Of a stretch of DNA of 64,000 nucleotides, positions 26,429 through 35,727 are shown one piece after another (position 1 is the first letter of the stretch; each line of letters opens with the position of its first letter). The stretch is from Thiosocius sp942490985 (GTDB taxonomy: Bacteria > Pseudomonadota > Gammaproteobacteria > Chromatiales > Chromatiaceae), in contig CALNYW010000005.1 in NCBI GenBank assembly GCA_942490985.1, positions 310,001 through 374,000 of the forward strand, given 5' to 3'. Below the pieces are notes generated by a model, which worked only from the letters and a program-made list of their open reading frames with translations, was not told the DNA's origin and ran no database searches. Both the position numbers and the translations under genes were made by a program.

Positions 26429-27460
26429 TCAGGCCAGGCCACGCGCCAGCCAGGGACCCAGCATTCGACTGACGCCGACCGGCAGCCTCTTCCAGGCGTT
26501 GATAAAGATGCGGTACTTGGGATTGTTGGGGTTGAGGTCGGGCATCTCGGTCGCATTGACGAGATGGTACTCGTAGCTGAGCGGCTCGGGCTCAAAACCC
26601 CAGTGTTTTTTGAATCGATAGGAACCGGTATCGATTTTGCTTCGACCGAAATCAAATACCCGGCAACCGCGTTCGACCGCTCGACGCATGACTTCCCAGT
26701 ACATGAAGTCGTTTGCCGCCAGATTACGCGCAGCAGCAATACCCCCGCCATAGAACGGCAACACCTGGTCGCGGAAGTAATAGTTCATGACCGATGCGAC
26801 GACGGTTCCGTCATGCCGCACCGTGACCACATCGACGTCGTCGCCAAACTCGGCCCGAATAGCGAGAAAATGCGCCTTGGCGAATACCGGCGTGCCAAGG
26901 TTACGAACGCTTTCGGAGTACGCGGCGTACAGGTTGTCGATGCCATCATCCAACTCGCTGACCAGCCCGGCCTTGATGCCTTTACGGACCATCGCCCGCT
27001 GTTTGCGGGGGATCGCCGTCAGATTCGCCTCGTGGTCCTCACTGAGGGCTTTCTTGAACGTCACATACAGACTGTCTTTGCGCAGCCAGTCATCCCGCAC
27101 GGGACGCTCGTTACGCATCTCAATATGGTCTACGCCAAGCTCTTCACCGAGGTGCATCGCACGCAACTCCAGCGCCTCTCGCGTCTGATCGTCGTCGGCC
27201 AGCACCCCACCGTATACGGCGAACGGCACGGACAACAGCGCATGGCCAAACAACAGATGTTTCACTTCACCGAGTGGGAGCACACCGCACAGCTGGCCAC
27301 CGTGTTCCGCGATCAGGTAGTGGCCCGAATGGCGATGGGTTACTTCATTCAGGCGTTTCCAGCCGTAGCGATGAAAGAAAGTCCCCTGTGGATGGGCTGC
27401 CACATAAGCATCCCAAGCCAAGGCGTCGGCATCATCGGCGAGACGGATATCAACAGTCAT
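26429..27460 (-). CDS. FemAB-like protein of the exosortase/PEP-CTERM type
   Basis: A 343-residue protein of two GNAT-like halves. Features include FFHRYGWKRLNEVTHRHSGHYLIAE, PRKQRAMVRKGIKAGL, LGTPVFAKAHFLAI and FDFGRSKIDTGSYRFKKHWGFEP, the pattern of the FemAB family that accompanies exosortase A and PEP-CTERM exopolysaccharide loci. FemAB relatives transfer amino acids from aminoacyl-tRNA, but the role of this subgroup is unproven. No exosortase or polysaccharide gene adjoins it here. It is convergent with the diguanylate cyclase gene across 8 bases. The gap 27461-27682 behind it holds nothing recognisable. Confidence 0.85.
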   Translation of the reverse strand: MTVDIRLADDADALAWDAYVAAHPQGTFFHRYGWKRLNEVTHRHSGHYLIAEHGGQLCGVLPLGEVKHLLFGHALLSVPFAVYGGVLADDDQTREALELRAMHLGEELGVDHIEMRNERPVRDDWLRKDSLYVTFKKALSEDHEANLTAIPRKQRAMVRKGIKAGLVSELDDGIDNLYAAYSESVRNLGTPVFAKAHFLAIRAEFGDDVDVVTVRHDGTVVASVMNYYFRDQVLPFYGGGIAAARNLAANDFMYWEVMRRAVERGCRVFDFGRSKIDTGSYRFKKHWGFEPEPLSYEYHLVNATEMPDLNPNNPKYRIFINAWKRLPVGVSRMLGPWLARGLA

Positions 27461-27682
27461 GGTTTCACGAAATTATTGGGTCGGTTGAGAGCCAGGGCTG
27501 CATCACGCCCGCTAAGGCGGTTACCAAGTCTGCCAGTGGAACAGTCGTTCGATTCGCCCGGCTTGATCCAGCCAGCCAACCAAATGACAGCGCCACGCAG
27601 CTCCCTTCCGCGGGCTGTTGGCAACGCAAGCGGCACATTGACCCCATCCCGAAATCAGTACCACCATTGCTGGGACGTCGAA

Positions 27683-29125
27683 CTATGACAGCTTTTTCCT
27701 CAGCAGCTCATTGACCTGTTGGGGGTTTGCCTTGCCCTGTGATTTCTTCATGATCTGGCCGACAAAAAAGCCAATCATCTTCGGTTGCTTGCCGGGGTCC
27801 GCCTGCCGATAGTTTTCGACCTGCTCCGGGTGCGCGCTAAGCACTTCGTCGACCAGAGACTCAATCGCGTCGCTGTCGGTGATTTGCTTGAGGCCCTTGG
27901 CCTCGATAACGGCATCGGCAGACCCCTCGCCCGCCCACATTGCAGCGAACACGTCTTTGGCAATCTTGCCGGAGATCGTCTTATCGTGGATTCGACCAAC
28001 CAGTTGACCCAAGGCCTCGGCATCGACCGGCGCATCGGTGATCGTTTGCCCGTCACGATTCAGCGCAGCGGAGAACTCGCCCATCACCCAGTTGGCGGCC
28101 AATTTGGCATCGCCGCCCCGTGCCGCGACAGTTTCAAAGTATTCCGCCAGTTCGCGACTGGCCGTCAGCACATCAGCGTCATAAGGCGACAAGCCATACG
28201 CCGATTCGAAACGCGCCCGACGTCGATCGGGCAGTTCCGGCATGTCGGCAACAACCTCGGCGATCAACGCGTCATCGATCTCCAACGGCAGCAGGTCCGG
28301 ATCGGGGAAATACCGGTAATCGTTGGCCTCCTCTTTCGACCGCATCGACCGGGTTTCGTCTTTGGTCGAGTCGTACAGGCGCGTTTCCTGGACCACTTTG
28401 CCGCCATCCTCGAGCACCTCTATCTGGCGCTCGACCTCAAAATTGATGGCCTTTTCGAGGAACCGGAACGAGTTGATGTTCTTGAGTTCGGCACGCGTAC
28501 CGAATGCCTGTTGACCGCGCGGTCGGATTGATACGTTGGCATCCATGCGAAACGACCCTTCTTGCATGTTACCGTCACAGATGCCGATGTAGGTGACGAT
28601 CTGGTGGATCTTTTTTGCATAGGCCACGGCTTCCTTGGCCGAACGCATGTCGGGCTCGGAGACGATCTCCAGCAGCGGTGTACCTGCCCGATTGAGATCG
28701 ATGCCGGTCATGCCATGAAAATCCTCGTGGAGCGACTTGCCAGCGTCCTCCTCGAGATGGGCGCGGGTAACACCGATCGGCTTTTCTGAACCGTCGTCGA
28801 GGGTGATTTCCACTTGACCCTCGCCAACCACGGGAAGCTCGTATTGGCTGATCTGGTAGCCCTTTGGCAGATCCGGATAGAAATAATTTTTGCGCGCAAA
28901 CACCGATCGCTTTGCCAGCTTGGCATCGATCGCCTTACCAAAACGCACCGCCATGCGGACCGCCCCGGCATTCAGTACCGGCAACACCCCCGGCATCCCC
29001 AGATCGATCAGCGCTGCGTGCGTGTTCGGTGCAGCGCCGAACGCCGTTGAGGCGCCGGAAAAGATCTTTGACTGGGTCGCCAACTGCGTGTGAATCTCCA
29101 GCCCGATAACGGTTTCCCATTGCAT
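27683..29125 (-). CDS. gatB: Asp-tRNA(Asn)/Glu-tRNA(Gln) amidotransferase subunit B
   Basis: GatB phosphorylates the misacylated Glu- or Asp-tRNA and, with GatA and GatC, amidates it to Gln- or Asn-tRNA. The 480-residue product starts MQWETVIGLEIHTQLATQSKIF and contains NYFYPDLPKGYQISQYE, the GTPLLEIVSEPDMRS active-site region and the C-terminal YqeY-like tail domain that binds tRNA. The open frame extends 61 codons upstream without similarity, so ATG 29125 is chosen. Last gene of gatCAB. Confidence 0.97.
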   Translation of the reverse strand: MQWETVIGLEIHTQLATQSKIFSGASTAFGAAPNTHAALIDLGMPGVLPVLNAGAVRMAVRFGKAIDAKLAKRSVFARKNYFYPDLPKGYQISQYELPVVGEGQVEITLDDGSEKPIGVTRAHLEEDAGKSLHEDFHGMTGIDLNRAGTPLLEIVSEPDMRSAKEAVAYAKKIHQIVTYIGICDGNMQEGSFRMDANVSIRPRGQQAFGTRAELKNINSFRFLEKAINFEVERQIEVLEDGGKVVQETRLYDSTKDETRSMRSKEEANDYRYFPDPDLLPLEIDDALIAEVVADMPELPDRRRARFESAYGLSPYDADVLTASRELAEYFETVAARGGDAKLAANWVMGEFSAALNRDGQTITDAPVDAEALGQLVGRIHDKTISGKIAKDVFAAMWAGEGSADAVIEAKGLKQITDSDAIESLVDEVLSAHPEQVENYRQADPGKQPKMIGFFVGQIMKKSQGKANPQQVNELLRKKLS

Positions 29126-29213
29126 GCGTGATGTTCCCAGAATCAGTCGGTCGGTCGAAAAACCAGGGCGGTCGGATAGCCGGTCATTAGCGTCACCACG
29201 TCGTCCTAGGGGT

Positions 29214-30665
29214 TCAGAAACCTGGCGGACAGGCCCGGTGCCAGTCCGTCGCCAGTTGCAGTTGGTGCGCCACGTTGAGCAACCGCGCTTCTTCAAAGTA
29301 GTTGCCAATCAGCTGCAACCCCACCGGCATACCGTCGGCGGCTGGCGCCGGCACGGACATGCCCGGCAACCCCGCGAGATTGACGGCGATCGTATAGATA
29401 TCCTGAAGATACATCGAGACCGGATCATTGGCCTTGTCACCGAGCTTGAACGCCGTTTCCGGTGCTGTCGGACTGGCAATGACGTCGCATCGTTCGAACG
29501 CCTGACGAAAATCGTCAGCGATCAGTCGACGCACCTTCTGCGCCTTGAGGTAATAGGCATCATAGTAGCCGGCTGACAACGCATAGGTGCCAATCATGAT
29601 GCGTCGTTGCACCTCAGCACCAAAGCCCTCGGAGCGAGACCGCTTGTAAAGGTCCTCGAGGTCACGGGGGGCTTCACAGCGATGCCCGTAGCGTACGCCA
29701 TCGAATCGCGCGAGATTTGACGAGCACTCAGCAGGCGCCACGACATAATAGGCCGGCACCGAAAGCCCGGCGTTCGGCAGGCTGACGTCGACGAGCTCGA
29801 CCCCAAGGTCCTGCAGGGCATCAAATGCCGCTTGTACCGAGGCAGCAACGCCCGCATCCAAACCGTCGCCCATGAACTCCTTGACGATACCGACCCGCAG
29901 GCCCTGCAAGGGATTGCCGAGGCCGCCGACATAGTCATCAACGGGCCGCTCGGCGCTGGTCGAATCACGTGCGTCGAAACCGGCCATCGCCGACAGCATC
30001 AACGCGGCATCCTCGGCGCTGCGGGCCATTGGGCCGGCCTGATCGAGCGAAGAGGCGAATGCGATCATGCCCCACCGCGAACAGCGCCCGTAGGTTGGTT
30101 TCAGGCCGGTAATACCGGTCAGCGCTGCCGGTTGCCTTATCGATCCGCCCGTGTCCGTCCCCGTTGCAGCGACACACAAACGCGCCGCTACCGCGGCCGC
30201 CGAACCACCGGACGACCCGCCGGGTACGGTCTCTCCGTCCCAGGGGTTGCGAACCACACCGAAGTAGCTGGTTTCGTTCGACGACCCCATCGCAAATTCG
30301 TCCATGTTGGTCTTGCCGAGCATTACCGCGCCAGCTGATTGCAGGCGGCTGACCACGGTCGCGTCGTAGGGCGCGACGAAATCCGCCAGCATCCGCGACC
30401 CACAGCTGGTGCGAACGTCTTTGGTGCAAAAAATGTCTTTGTGCGCTATCGGGACACCGGTCAGCGGCGTGGCCTCCCCCGCGGCAATCCGCTTGTCCGC
30501 CGCCTCGGCCTGGGCGAGCGCGACGTCCTCAGACACCGTGATGAAACTGTTCAACGATGTGCCAGTCGTCGTGATGCGCTGCAGCATATACCGCGTCAAT
30601 TCGACGCTGGAGACATCACCACCGCGCAGGGCAGCGGACAGTTCTGCAATCGACTTCGTATGCAT
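29214..30665 (-). CDS. gatA: Asp-tRNA(Asn)/Glu-tRNA(Gln) amidotransferase subunit A
   Basis: The glutaminase subunit of GatCAB, of the amidase-signature family. The 483-residue protein shows the Lys-Ser-Ser catalytic triad with the spacing of characterised GatA: Lys76 (PIAHKDIF), Ser151 (VPGGSSGGSAAA) and nucleophile Ser175 (GTDTGGSIRQPA). It releases ammonia from glutamine and channels it to GatB. It lies 66 bases after gatC and 88 before gatB on the same strand. Confidence 0.97.
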   Translation of the reverse strand: MHTKSIAELSAALRGGDVSSVELTRYMLQRITTTGTSLNSFITVSEDVALAQAEAADKRIAAGEATPLTGVPIAHKDIFCTKDVRTSCGSRMLADFVAPYDATVVSRLQSAGAVMLGKTNMDEFAMGSSNETSYFGVVRNPWDGETVPGGSSGGSAAAVAARLCVAATGTDTGGSIRQPAALTGITGLKPTYGRCSRWGMIAFASSLDQAGPMARSAEDAALMLSAMAGFDARDSTSAERPVDDYVGGLGNPLQGLRVGIVKEFMGDGLDAGVAASVQAAFDALQDLGVELVDVSLPNAGLSVPAYYVVAPAECSSNLARFDGVRYGHRCEAPRDLEDLYKRSRSEGFGAEVQRRIMIGTYALSAGYYDAYYLKAQKVRRLIADDFRQAFERCDVIASPTAPETAFKLGDKANDPVSMYLQDIYTIAVNLAGLPGMSVPAPAADGMPVGLQLIGNYFEEARLLNVAHQLQLATDWHRACPPGF

Positions 30666-30731
30666 AGAGATTTAAAGCAGTTGGTTGCTGAGGAAGGCCA
30701 GACAATTGCCGTCAAACGAACCGACGCGGGA

Positions 30732-31019
30732 TCATTCGAGCACTTTCGGGACCAGAAACAGGCCGTTCTCAACCGCTGGGGCGTTGGCCTGGTAGGCCTC
30801 GCGATGATCGGTTTCGGTCACCTGATCAGGGCGGAGACGCTGCGTCATGTCGAGCGGATGCGCCATCGGCGTCACCGCATCGGTATCCGCGGCATCCATC
30901 TGCGCGACCAGATCCAGAATGGTCGAGAGTTCGCGACCGAGGGACTCGGCGTCCGCCGGGTCGACTGCTAAACGGGCCAAGTGAGCGATCTTGGCGACGT
31001 CGTCGTTGGACAGCGACAT
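30732..31019 (-). CDS. gatC: Asp-tRNA(Asn)/Glu-tRNA(Gln) amidotransferase subunit C
   Basis: The 95-residue protein begins MSLSNDDVAKIAHLARLAV and has the conserved VTPMAHPLDMTQRLRPD segment. GatC wraps around the GatA-GatB interface and stabilises the complex. First gene of gatCAB, divergent from mreB, a gatC/mreB arrangement common in gammaproteobacteria. Having all three subunits implies transamidation is used for Gln-tRNA, Asn-tRNA or both. Confidence 0.96.
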   Translation of the reverse strand: MSLSNDDVAKIAHLARLAVDPADAESLGRELSTILDLVAQMDAADTDAVTPMAHPLDMTQRLRPDQVTETDHREAYQANAPAVENGLFLVPKVLE

Positions 31020-31114
31020 GGAAGGTTGGATCCTGTGGGTGATTTTGGGTGGCTGAGACGTGCAAAATTACCACAGACTCGATAGGCGCCGAAACAGCCG
31101 CACCGTCAGTTTGC

Positions 31115-31143
31115 TTGCCGAAGCCACACCCCATTGTTAGATT
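31115..31143 (+). promoter_or_regulatory. Candidate sigma-70 promoter for mreBCD
   Basis: In the 253-base gatC-mreB spacer, TTGCCG (31115-31120) is followed after 17 bases by TAGATT (31138-31143), 4 of 6 matches each. It would start transcription about 120 bases before mreB. Position and spacing are good; sequence match is moderate. Confidence 0.4.
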
Positions 31144-31272
31144 ACCGTCCTTTCCCGACCCCCGAGTCGTCGTTGGATGCGACCTGCGACCGGATTTCGG
31201 GCCACACAGCATCACATTTTTCGGCGAAGGCCCCGAGTCGGGGTATCCAAGCCACCCATCGGAAATCACGAC

Positions 31273-32322
31273 ATGTTCCTTCGCCGTATTCGTGGACTCT
31301 TTTCCAACGACCTTTCAATCGATCTCGGCACCGCCAATACGCTGATCTACGCACGCGATCAAGGCATCGTGTTGAACGAACCGTCGGTGGTTGCCATTCG
31401 CCAGGACCGCGGGCCGGGCGGCCCCAAATCCGTTGCTGCGGTTGGCGAGGAAGCCAAAAAAATGCTCGGCCGCACGCCGGCAAATATCACTGCCATCAGA
31501 CCGATGAAAGAAGGCGTGATCGCCGACTTCACGGTCACCGAAAAAATGTTGCAGTACTTTATTCACAAGGTCCACGAGTCCCGCCTGATCCGGCCGAGTC
31601 CTCGCGTGCTGGTCTGCGTGCCCTGCGGGTCAACCCAGGTCGAACGCCGGGCGATCAAGGAATCCGCCGCCGGCGCCGGCGCGCGCGAGGTCTACCTGAT
31701 CGAGGAGCCGATGTCGGCGGCGATTGGCGCAGGTCTGCCGGTCGATGAGGCGCGCGGCTCGATGGTTCTGGATATCGGCGGCGGCACCTCAGAGGTCGCC
31801 ATCATCTCGCTGAATGGCATCGTCTACTCGAATTCGGTGCGTATCGGCGGTGACAAGTTCGATGAGGCGATCATCAACTACGTGCGCCGCAATTACGGCA
31901 CCTTGATCGGCGAGGCAACGGCCGAGCGCGTCAAAAAAGAAATTGGCTCGGCCTACCCGGGCAACGAGGTTCGGGAACTCGAGGTGAAAGGTCGCAACCT
32001 GGCTGAAGGCGTGCCACGCAGCTTTACCCTGAGTTCCAACGAAATCCTCGAGGCGTTGCAGGAACCGCTGTCTGGCATCGTCGATGCGGTCAAGAAGGCG
32101 CTGGAGCAGACACCGCCGGAGCTGGGGGCTGACGTTGCGGAACGCGGCATCGTGCTCACCGGTGGCGGTGCGATCCTCAAGGACCTCGATCGCCTGATTG
32201 AGGAGGAAACCGGCCTGCCCGTGATCATCGCCGAAGATCCCCTGACCTGTGTGGCACGTGGGGGCGGGCGGGCGCTCGAGCTGATGGACGAGCGCGGAGG
32301 CGACATCTTTACGGTCGAGTAA
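31273..32322 (+). CDS. mreB: Rod shape-determining protein MreB
   Basis: An actin homologue that forms membrane-bound filaments and steers lateral wall synthesis. The 349-residue protein starts MFLRRIRGLFSNDLSIDLGTANTLIY, with the actin phosphate loops IDLGTANT and LDIGGGTSEVA, the adenosine motif VLTGGGAILKD, and VPCGSTQVERRAIKES. The frame is open to 31177, but the ATG at 31273 matches the family start. First gene of mreBCD, directly followed by mrdAB. Confidence 0.98.
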   Translation: MFLRRIRGLFSNDLSIDLGTANTLIYARDQGIVLNEPSVVAIRQDRGPGGPKSVAAVGEEAKKMLGRTPANITAIRPMKEGVIADFTVTEKMLQYFIHKVHESRLIRPSPRVLVCVPCGSTQVERRAIKESAAGAGAREVYLIEEPMSAAIGAGLPVDEARGSMVLDIGGGTSEVAIISLNGIVYSNSVRIGGDKFDEAIINYVRRNYGTLIGEATAERVKKEIGSAYPGNEVRELEVKGRNLAEGVPRSFTLSSNEILEALQEPLSGIVDAVKKALEQTPPELGADVAERGIVLTGGGAILKDLDRLIEEETGLPVIIAEDPLTCVARGGGRALELMDERGGDIFTVE

Positions 32323-32379
32323 AACGTTTTCAGCCGGCGGCCGTGACCGCGGCAACCCGCAGTAACGGAGCGACGCGCC

Positions 32380-33363
32380 ATCAAGCTGATTTTCGCACAG
32401 GGACCCTCGCAGACCACCCGCGTCGTGGTCGCCGTGCTGCTCTCATTGGCGCTGCTGGTTCTCGACCATCGCTTTCAGCACCTCGAACGGCTCCGCAGCG
32501 GCCTGGCATTCGTCACTTATCCCCTGCAGTACCTCGCTGACCTGCCCTTTACGACATCGCGCTGGCTCGACGAGACCACCAGCAGCCGGGAGACCCTGCG
32601 GGCGGAAAATCAGTCGCTGCGCGAACGTAACCTGCGCCTGCTGGCCGATTTACAGAAGTACGAGGCACTTGAAGCAGAAAACATGCGCCTGCGCGACCTG
32701 CTCGATTCGTCCTTCAAGATCGGTGACCGGGTATTGGTCGCCGAACTGGCATCGGTCGACCTCGATCCGTACAAACAACAGGTCGTGATCAACAAGGGCA
32801 GCGCATCCGGTGTTTTTCGGGGACAACCGGTCCTCGATGCGCGCGCCGTGATGGGGCAGGTAACCCACGTCAACCGGTTTTCCTCGACGGTATTGCTGAT
32901 CACCGACAGCAGTCACGCCTTGCCTGTACAGGTGCTGCGCAACGGTTTGCGGACGATCGCGATCGGCACCGGGCGTATCGACGAGCTCAAGCTGCCATAT
33001 CTGCCAACCAACTCCGATATCGTCGAGGGCGATCTGCTGGTCACGTCAGGACTGGGCGGAAAATTTCCGCCCGGCTATCCCGTTGCCCGGGTGACCAAAA
33101 TCGATCAGTCGCCCGATGCGCCATTTTCGAACGTCCGCGCAGAGCCCCGAGCACATCTCGATCGCAGCCGCGAGGTCCTGCTGGTCTGGACGATACCCCG
33201 TGAGTTATCGCTGGGCAGCCCTCGGCTGCCGCCCCCTGCCGAGGTCACCCCGGACACGCCCGATGCCGGCGCACCAGCCGCTGCCGAGATCCCACCGGAC
33301 GCGCCCGCCGCCGCCGGACCACCCGAACCACCCGCGCCGGCAACCACCGGGGATCAACCGTGA
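32380..33363 (+). CDS. mreC: Rod shape-determining protein MreC, apparently with an ATC start
   Basis: MreC is a bitopic inner-membrane protein that scaffolds the elongasome and activates PBP2. Domains: a membrane helix (about residues 15-32), a coiled coil (about 65-110, ETLRAENQSLRERNLRLL) and the beta-rich periplasmic domain (VINKGSASGVFRGQPVLD), then a Pro/Ala-rich tail of about 50 residues. No ATG, GTG or TTG lies between the in-frame stop at 32344 and a GTG at 32425, yet the intervening codons encode KLIFAQGPSQTTRVV, which aligns with the E. coli start MKPIFSRGPS. The codon aligning with the initiator is ATC at 32380, with GGAG 9 bases upstream. The GTG would remove the conserved N-terminus. 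Confidence 0.9.
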   Translation: MKLIFAQGPSQTTRVVVAVLLSLALLVLDHRFQHLERLRSGLAFVTYPLQYLADLPFTTSRWLDETTSSRETLRAENQSLRERNLRLLADLQKYEALEAENMRLRDLLDSSFKIGDRVLVAELASVDLDPYKQQVVINKGSASGVFRGQPVLDARAVMGQVTHVNRFSSTVLLITDSSHALPVQVLRNGLRTIAIGTGRIDELKLPYLPTNSDIVEGDLLVTSGLGGKFPPGYPVARVTKIDQSPDAPFSNVRAEPRAHLDRSREVLLVWTIPRELSLGSPRLPPPAEVTPDTPDAGAPAAAEIPPDAPAAAGPPEPPAPATTGDQP

Positions 33364-33845
33364 GCGGCAGCAGCGAGGGCCGGCTGATCATCGTCACCAC
33401 GATCGCCGTCGCGATGTTGTTGATGATTCTGCCCATTCCGGATTGGGCCCGCCCCTATCGCCCGCAATGGGTAACGCTGGTGCTCCTCTATTGGACCATC
33501 GCACTGCCACATCGCGTCGGCGTCGGCAGTGGTTTCCTCGCTGGCATCATCCTCGATGTACTGACCGGCACCTTGCTGGGGCAACACGCCCTCGGTCTTT
33601 CGATCGTGATGTTTATCGCAATTCAGCTGCATCAACGCATTCGGGTGTTTCCGTTCTGGCAACAATCGCTGGGCATACTGGTATTGTTGTTGGTCGAGCA
33701 TCTCTTATCGCTTTGGGTGATTGGTGCAACCCGCGGTCTGGCGCCTGGTCTGAGCTACTGGACGGTGCCGCTGATCGGTGCCTTGTTATGGCCGTGGATT
33801 TTTGTCACGCTGCGCAAGATCCGGCGCCACTTCAAGGTGAACTGA
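33360..33845 (+). CDS. mreD: Rod shape-determining protein MreD
   Basis: A 161-residue polytopic membrane protein with about five hydrophobic segments and the MreD pattern (PIPDWARPYRPQWVTLVLLYWTIALPHRVGVG, GFLAGIILDVLTGTLLGQHAL). It works with MreB, MreC, RodA and PBP2 in lateral wall growth. It starts at GTG overlapping the mreC stop (GTGA, 33360-33363). mrdA follows after 31 bases. Confidence 0.96.
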   Translation: MSGSSEGRLIIVTTIAVAMLLMILPIPDWARPYRPQWVTLVLLYWTIALPHRVGVGSGFLAGIILDVLTGTLLGQHALGLSIVMFIAIQLHQRIRVFPFWQQSLGILVLLLVEHLLSLWVIGATRGLAPGLSYWTVPLIGALLWPWIFVTLRKIRRHFKVN

Positions 33846-33876
33846 TCACGCAGAGCGCCGCCGGAGGCGCAGCTTC

Positions 33877-35727
33877 ATGCAAATCAAGGACACCATTCGC
33901 GAAAGCCAGGCCTTTCTGTCCCGCGCCATCGTTGCGGGACTGCTTGTGTTCGCCGCCATTTTTTTGGTGATCTGGCGGATGACGCAGCTGCAGGTGGTCG
34001 ACCACGAGCACTTCACCACGCTATCCCAGGAAAATCGGGTCAAGGTATTGCCGCTGCCGCCGACCCGCGGCCTGATCTACGACCGCCGTGGCGTATTGCT
34101 GGCACAGAATCGTCCCGCCTATAGCCTGGAAATCACCCCCGAGCAGGTCGACGATCTTGAAGTGACCATCGATGAGCTTGGGCGAATTATTCCAATCAGC
34201 GAAGAAGATCAAGAACGCTTCTGGGAACTCAGAAAGCGCAAACGCCGCTTCGACAGCGTACCGATCCGGGTCAATCTAAGCCCAGAGGAAACCGCGCAGT
34301 TCTCGGTACACCGGCATCGTTTCGCCGGCGTCGAGATCAAGGCCCAACTGCTGCGGCACTATCCATTTGCCGATACGACAAACCACGTGTTGGGCTATGT
34401 TGGCCGCATCAGTCAGCGCGATCTAGAACAGATCGACGCATCCAACTACGCGGGCACCAGCCATATTGGCAAAATCGGTGTCGAGAAAGCCTACGAATCG
34501 GCACTGCACGGCGAGGTCGGTCTCGAACGCGTCGAGGTGAATGCCGCAGGTCGCCGGGTACGCACCTTGACCCAGTCTCCGCCAAAGCCTGGCGTGGATA
34601 TCCATCTGCATATCGATATCGAACTGCAGGACGTCGCGACCCGCGCCTTCGGCGACAATAACGGCGCAGCCGTCGCGATCAATCCTAAAAACGGCGGCGT
34701 GCTGGCATTTGTCAGCCAACCCGGCTACGACCCTAATGCGTTCGTCGAGGGGATCAGCAGCAAAAAATACAAGGCCCTGCAACAAAACGATAGCCGGCCG
34801 CTCTACAACCGTGCACTTCGCGGCCAATATCCACCCGGCTCAACGGTCAAACCCTTCATGGGACTGGCCGGCCTGGAGCTCGACGCGATCCAATTTGATA
34901 GCAGCACCTACTGCCCCGGCTTTTACCAGCTGCCAGGCAACAGCCACCGCTATCGTGACTGGAAAAAGGGAGGCCACGGCACGATGGATATCGAGTCGGC
35001 GATCGTGCAATCGTGCGATGTGTTCTTTTACAATCTGGCGCACGATCTCGGCGTCGACAAACTGAATGGTTACCTGTCTTACTTTGGCTTTGGCGACCAG
35101 ACCGACATCGATCTGACCGGGGAATCCGGCGGACTTCTGCCATCGCGCGAGTGGAAACGGCGCGCTCGGCGCCAGCCCTGGTATCCCGGCGAAACGCTTA
35201 TCATGGGCATCGGTCAAGGGTATTTTCTGACGACGCCTTTACAACTTGCGGCCGCAACCGCTGCGATCGCCAACAACGGCACGTTTTTCGCGCCGCGCGT
35301 GGTGGATTACCTACGCTCGCGGGACAACGGTGAAATAAACCCGATTCCTGCGCGCGGCCAGCCCATCCCGATAGACCACCCGGAACACTGGAACGACGTC
35401 AGAAAAGCCATGGTCGAGGTCGTTGAAGGGCGACGCGGCACCGCCAAGCGCATCCGCAGTGATCAGTACCGCATTGCCGGCAAGACCGGTACCGCGCAGG
35501 TCTTCACGATCGCGCAAGATGAGGAGTATGACGAGGAGGGGCTCGACAAGAAGCTCAAGGATCACGCGCTGTTCATCGCCTATGCGCCGGCTGAAGACCC
35601 GCAGATTGCGGTAGCCGTGGTGGTTGAAAATGGCGGATCAGGGGGTGCCGTGGCGGCACCCATCGCGCGCCAGATCATGGACGCCTATCTGATGCCGGAG
35701 TCCAAATTGGCCGGGGGCGGCGCGTGA
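33877..35727 (+). CDS. mrdA: Penicillin-binding protein 2
   Basis: The monofunctional transpeptidase of the rod complex. The 616-residue protein has one N-terminal membrane helix (about 16-36), the pedestal domain with RGLIYDRRGVLLAQNRPAY, and the transpeptidase domain with Ser322 in GSTVKPF, the SCD motif at 379-381 (SxN position) and KTG at 536-538. It crosslinks septum-independent glycan strands made by RodA, encoded next. The rodA start overlaps its stop (GTGA). Confidence 0.97.
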   Translation: MQIKDTIRESQAFLSRAIVAGLLVFAAIFLVIWRMTQLQVVDHEHFTTLSQENRVKVLPLPPTRGLIYDRRGVLLAQNRPAYSLEITPEQVDDLEVTIDELGRIIPISEEDQERFWELRKRKRRFDSVPIRVNLSPEETAQFSVHRHRFAGVEIKAQLLRHYPFADTTNHVLGYVGRISQRDLEQIDASNYAGTSHIGKIGVEKAYESALHGEVGLERVEVNAAGRRVRTLTQSPPKPGVDIHLHIDIELQDVATRAFGDNNGAAVAINPKNGGVLAFVSQPGYDPNAFVEGISSKKYKALQQNDSRPLYNRALRGQYPPGSTVKPFMGLAGLELDAIQFDSSTYCPGFYQLPGNSHRYRDWKKGGHGTMDIESAIVQSCDVFFYNLAHDLGVDKLNGYLSYFGFGDQTDIDLTGESGGLLPSREWKRRARRQPWYPGETLIMGIGQGYFLTTPLQLAAATAAIANNGTFFAPRVVDYLRSRDNGEINPIPARGQPIPIDHPEHWNDVRKAMVEVVEGRRGTAKRIRSDQYRIAGKTGTAQVFTIAQDEEYDEEGLDKKLKDHALFIAYAPAEDPQIAVAVVVENGGSGGAVAAPIARQIMDAYLMPESKLAGGGA

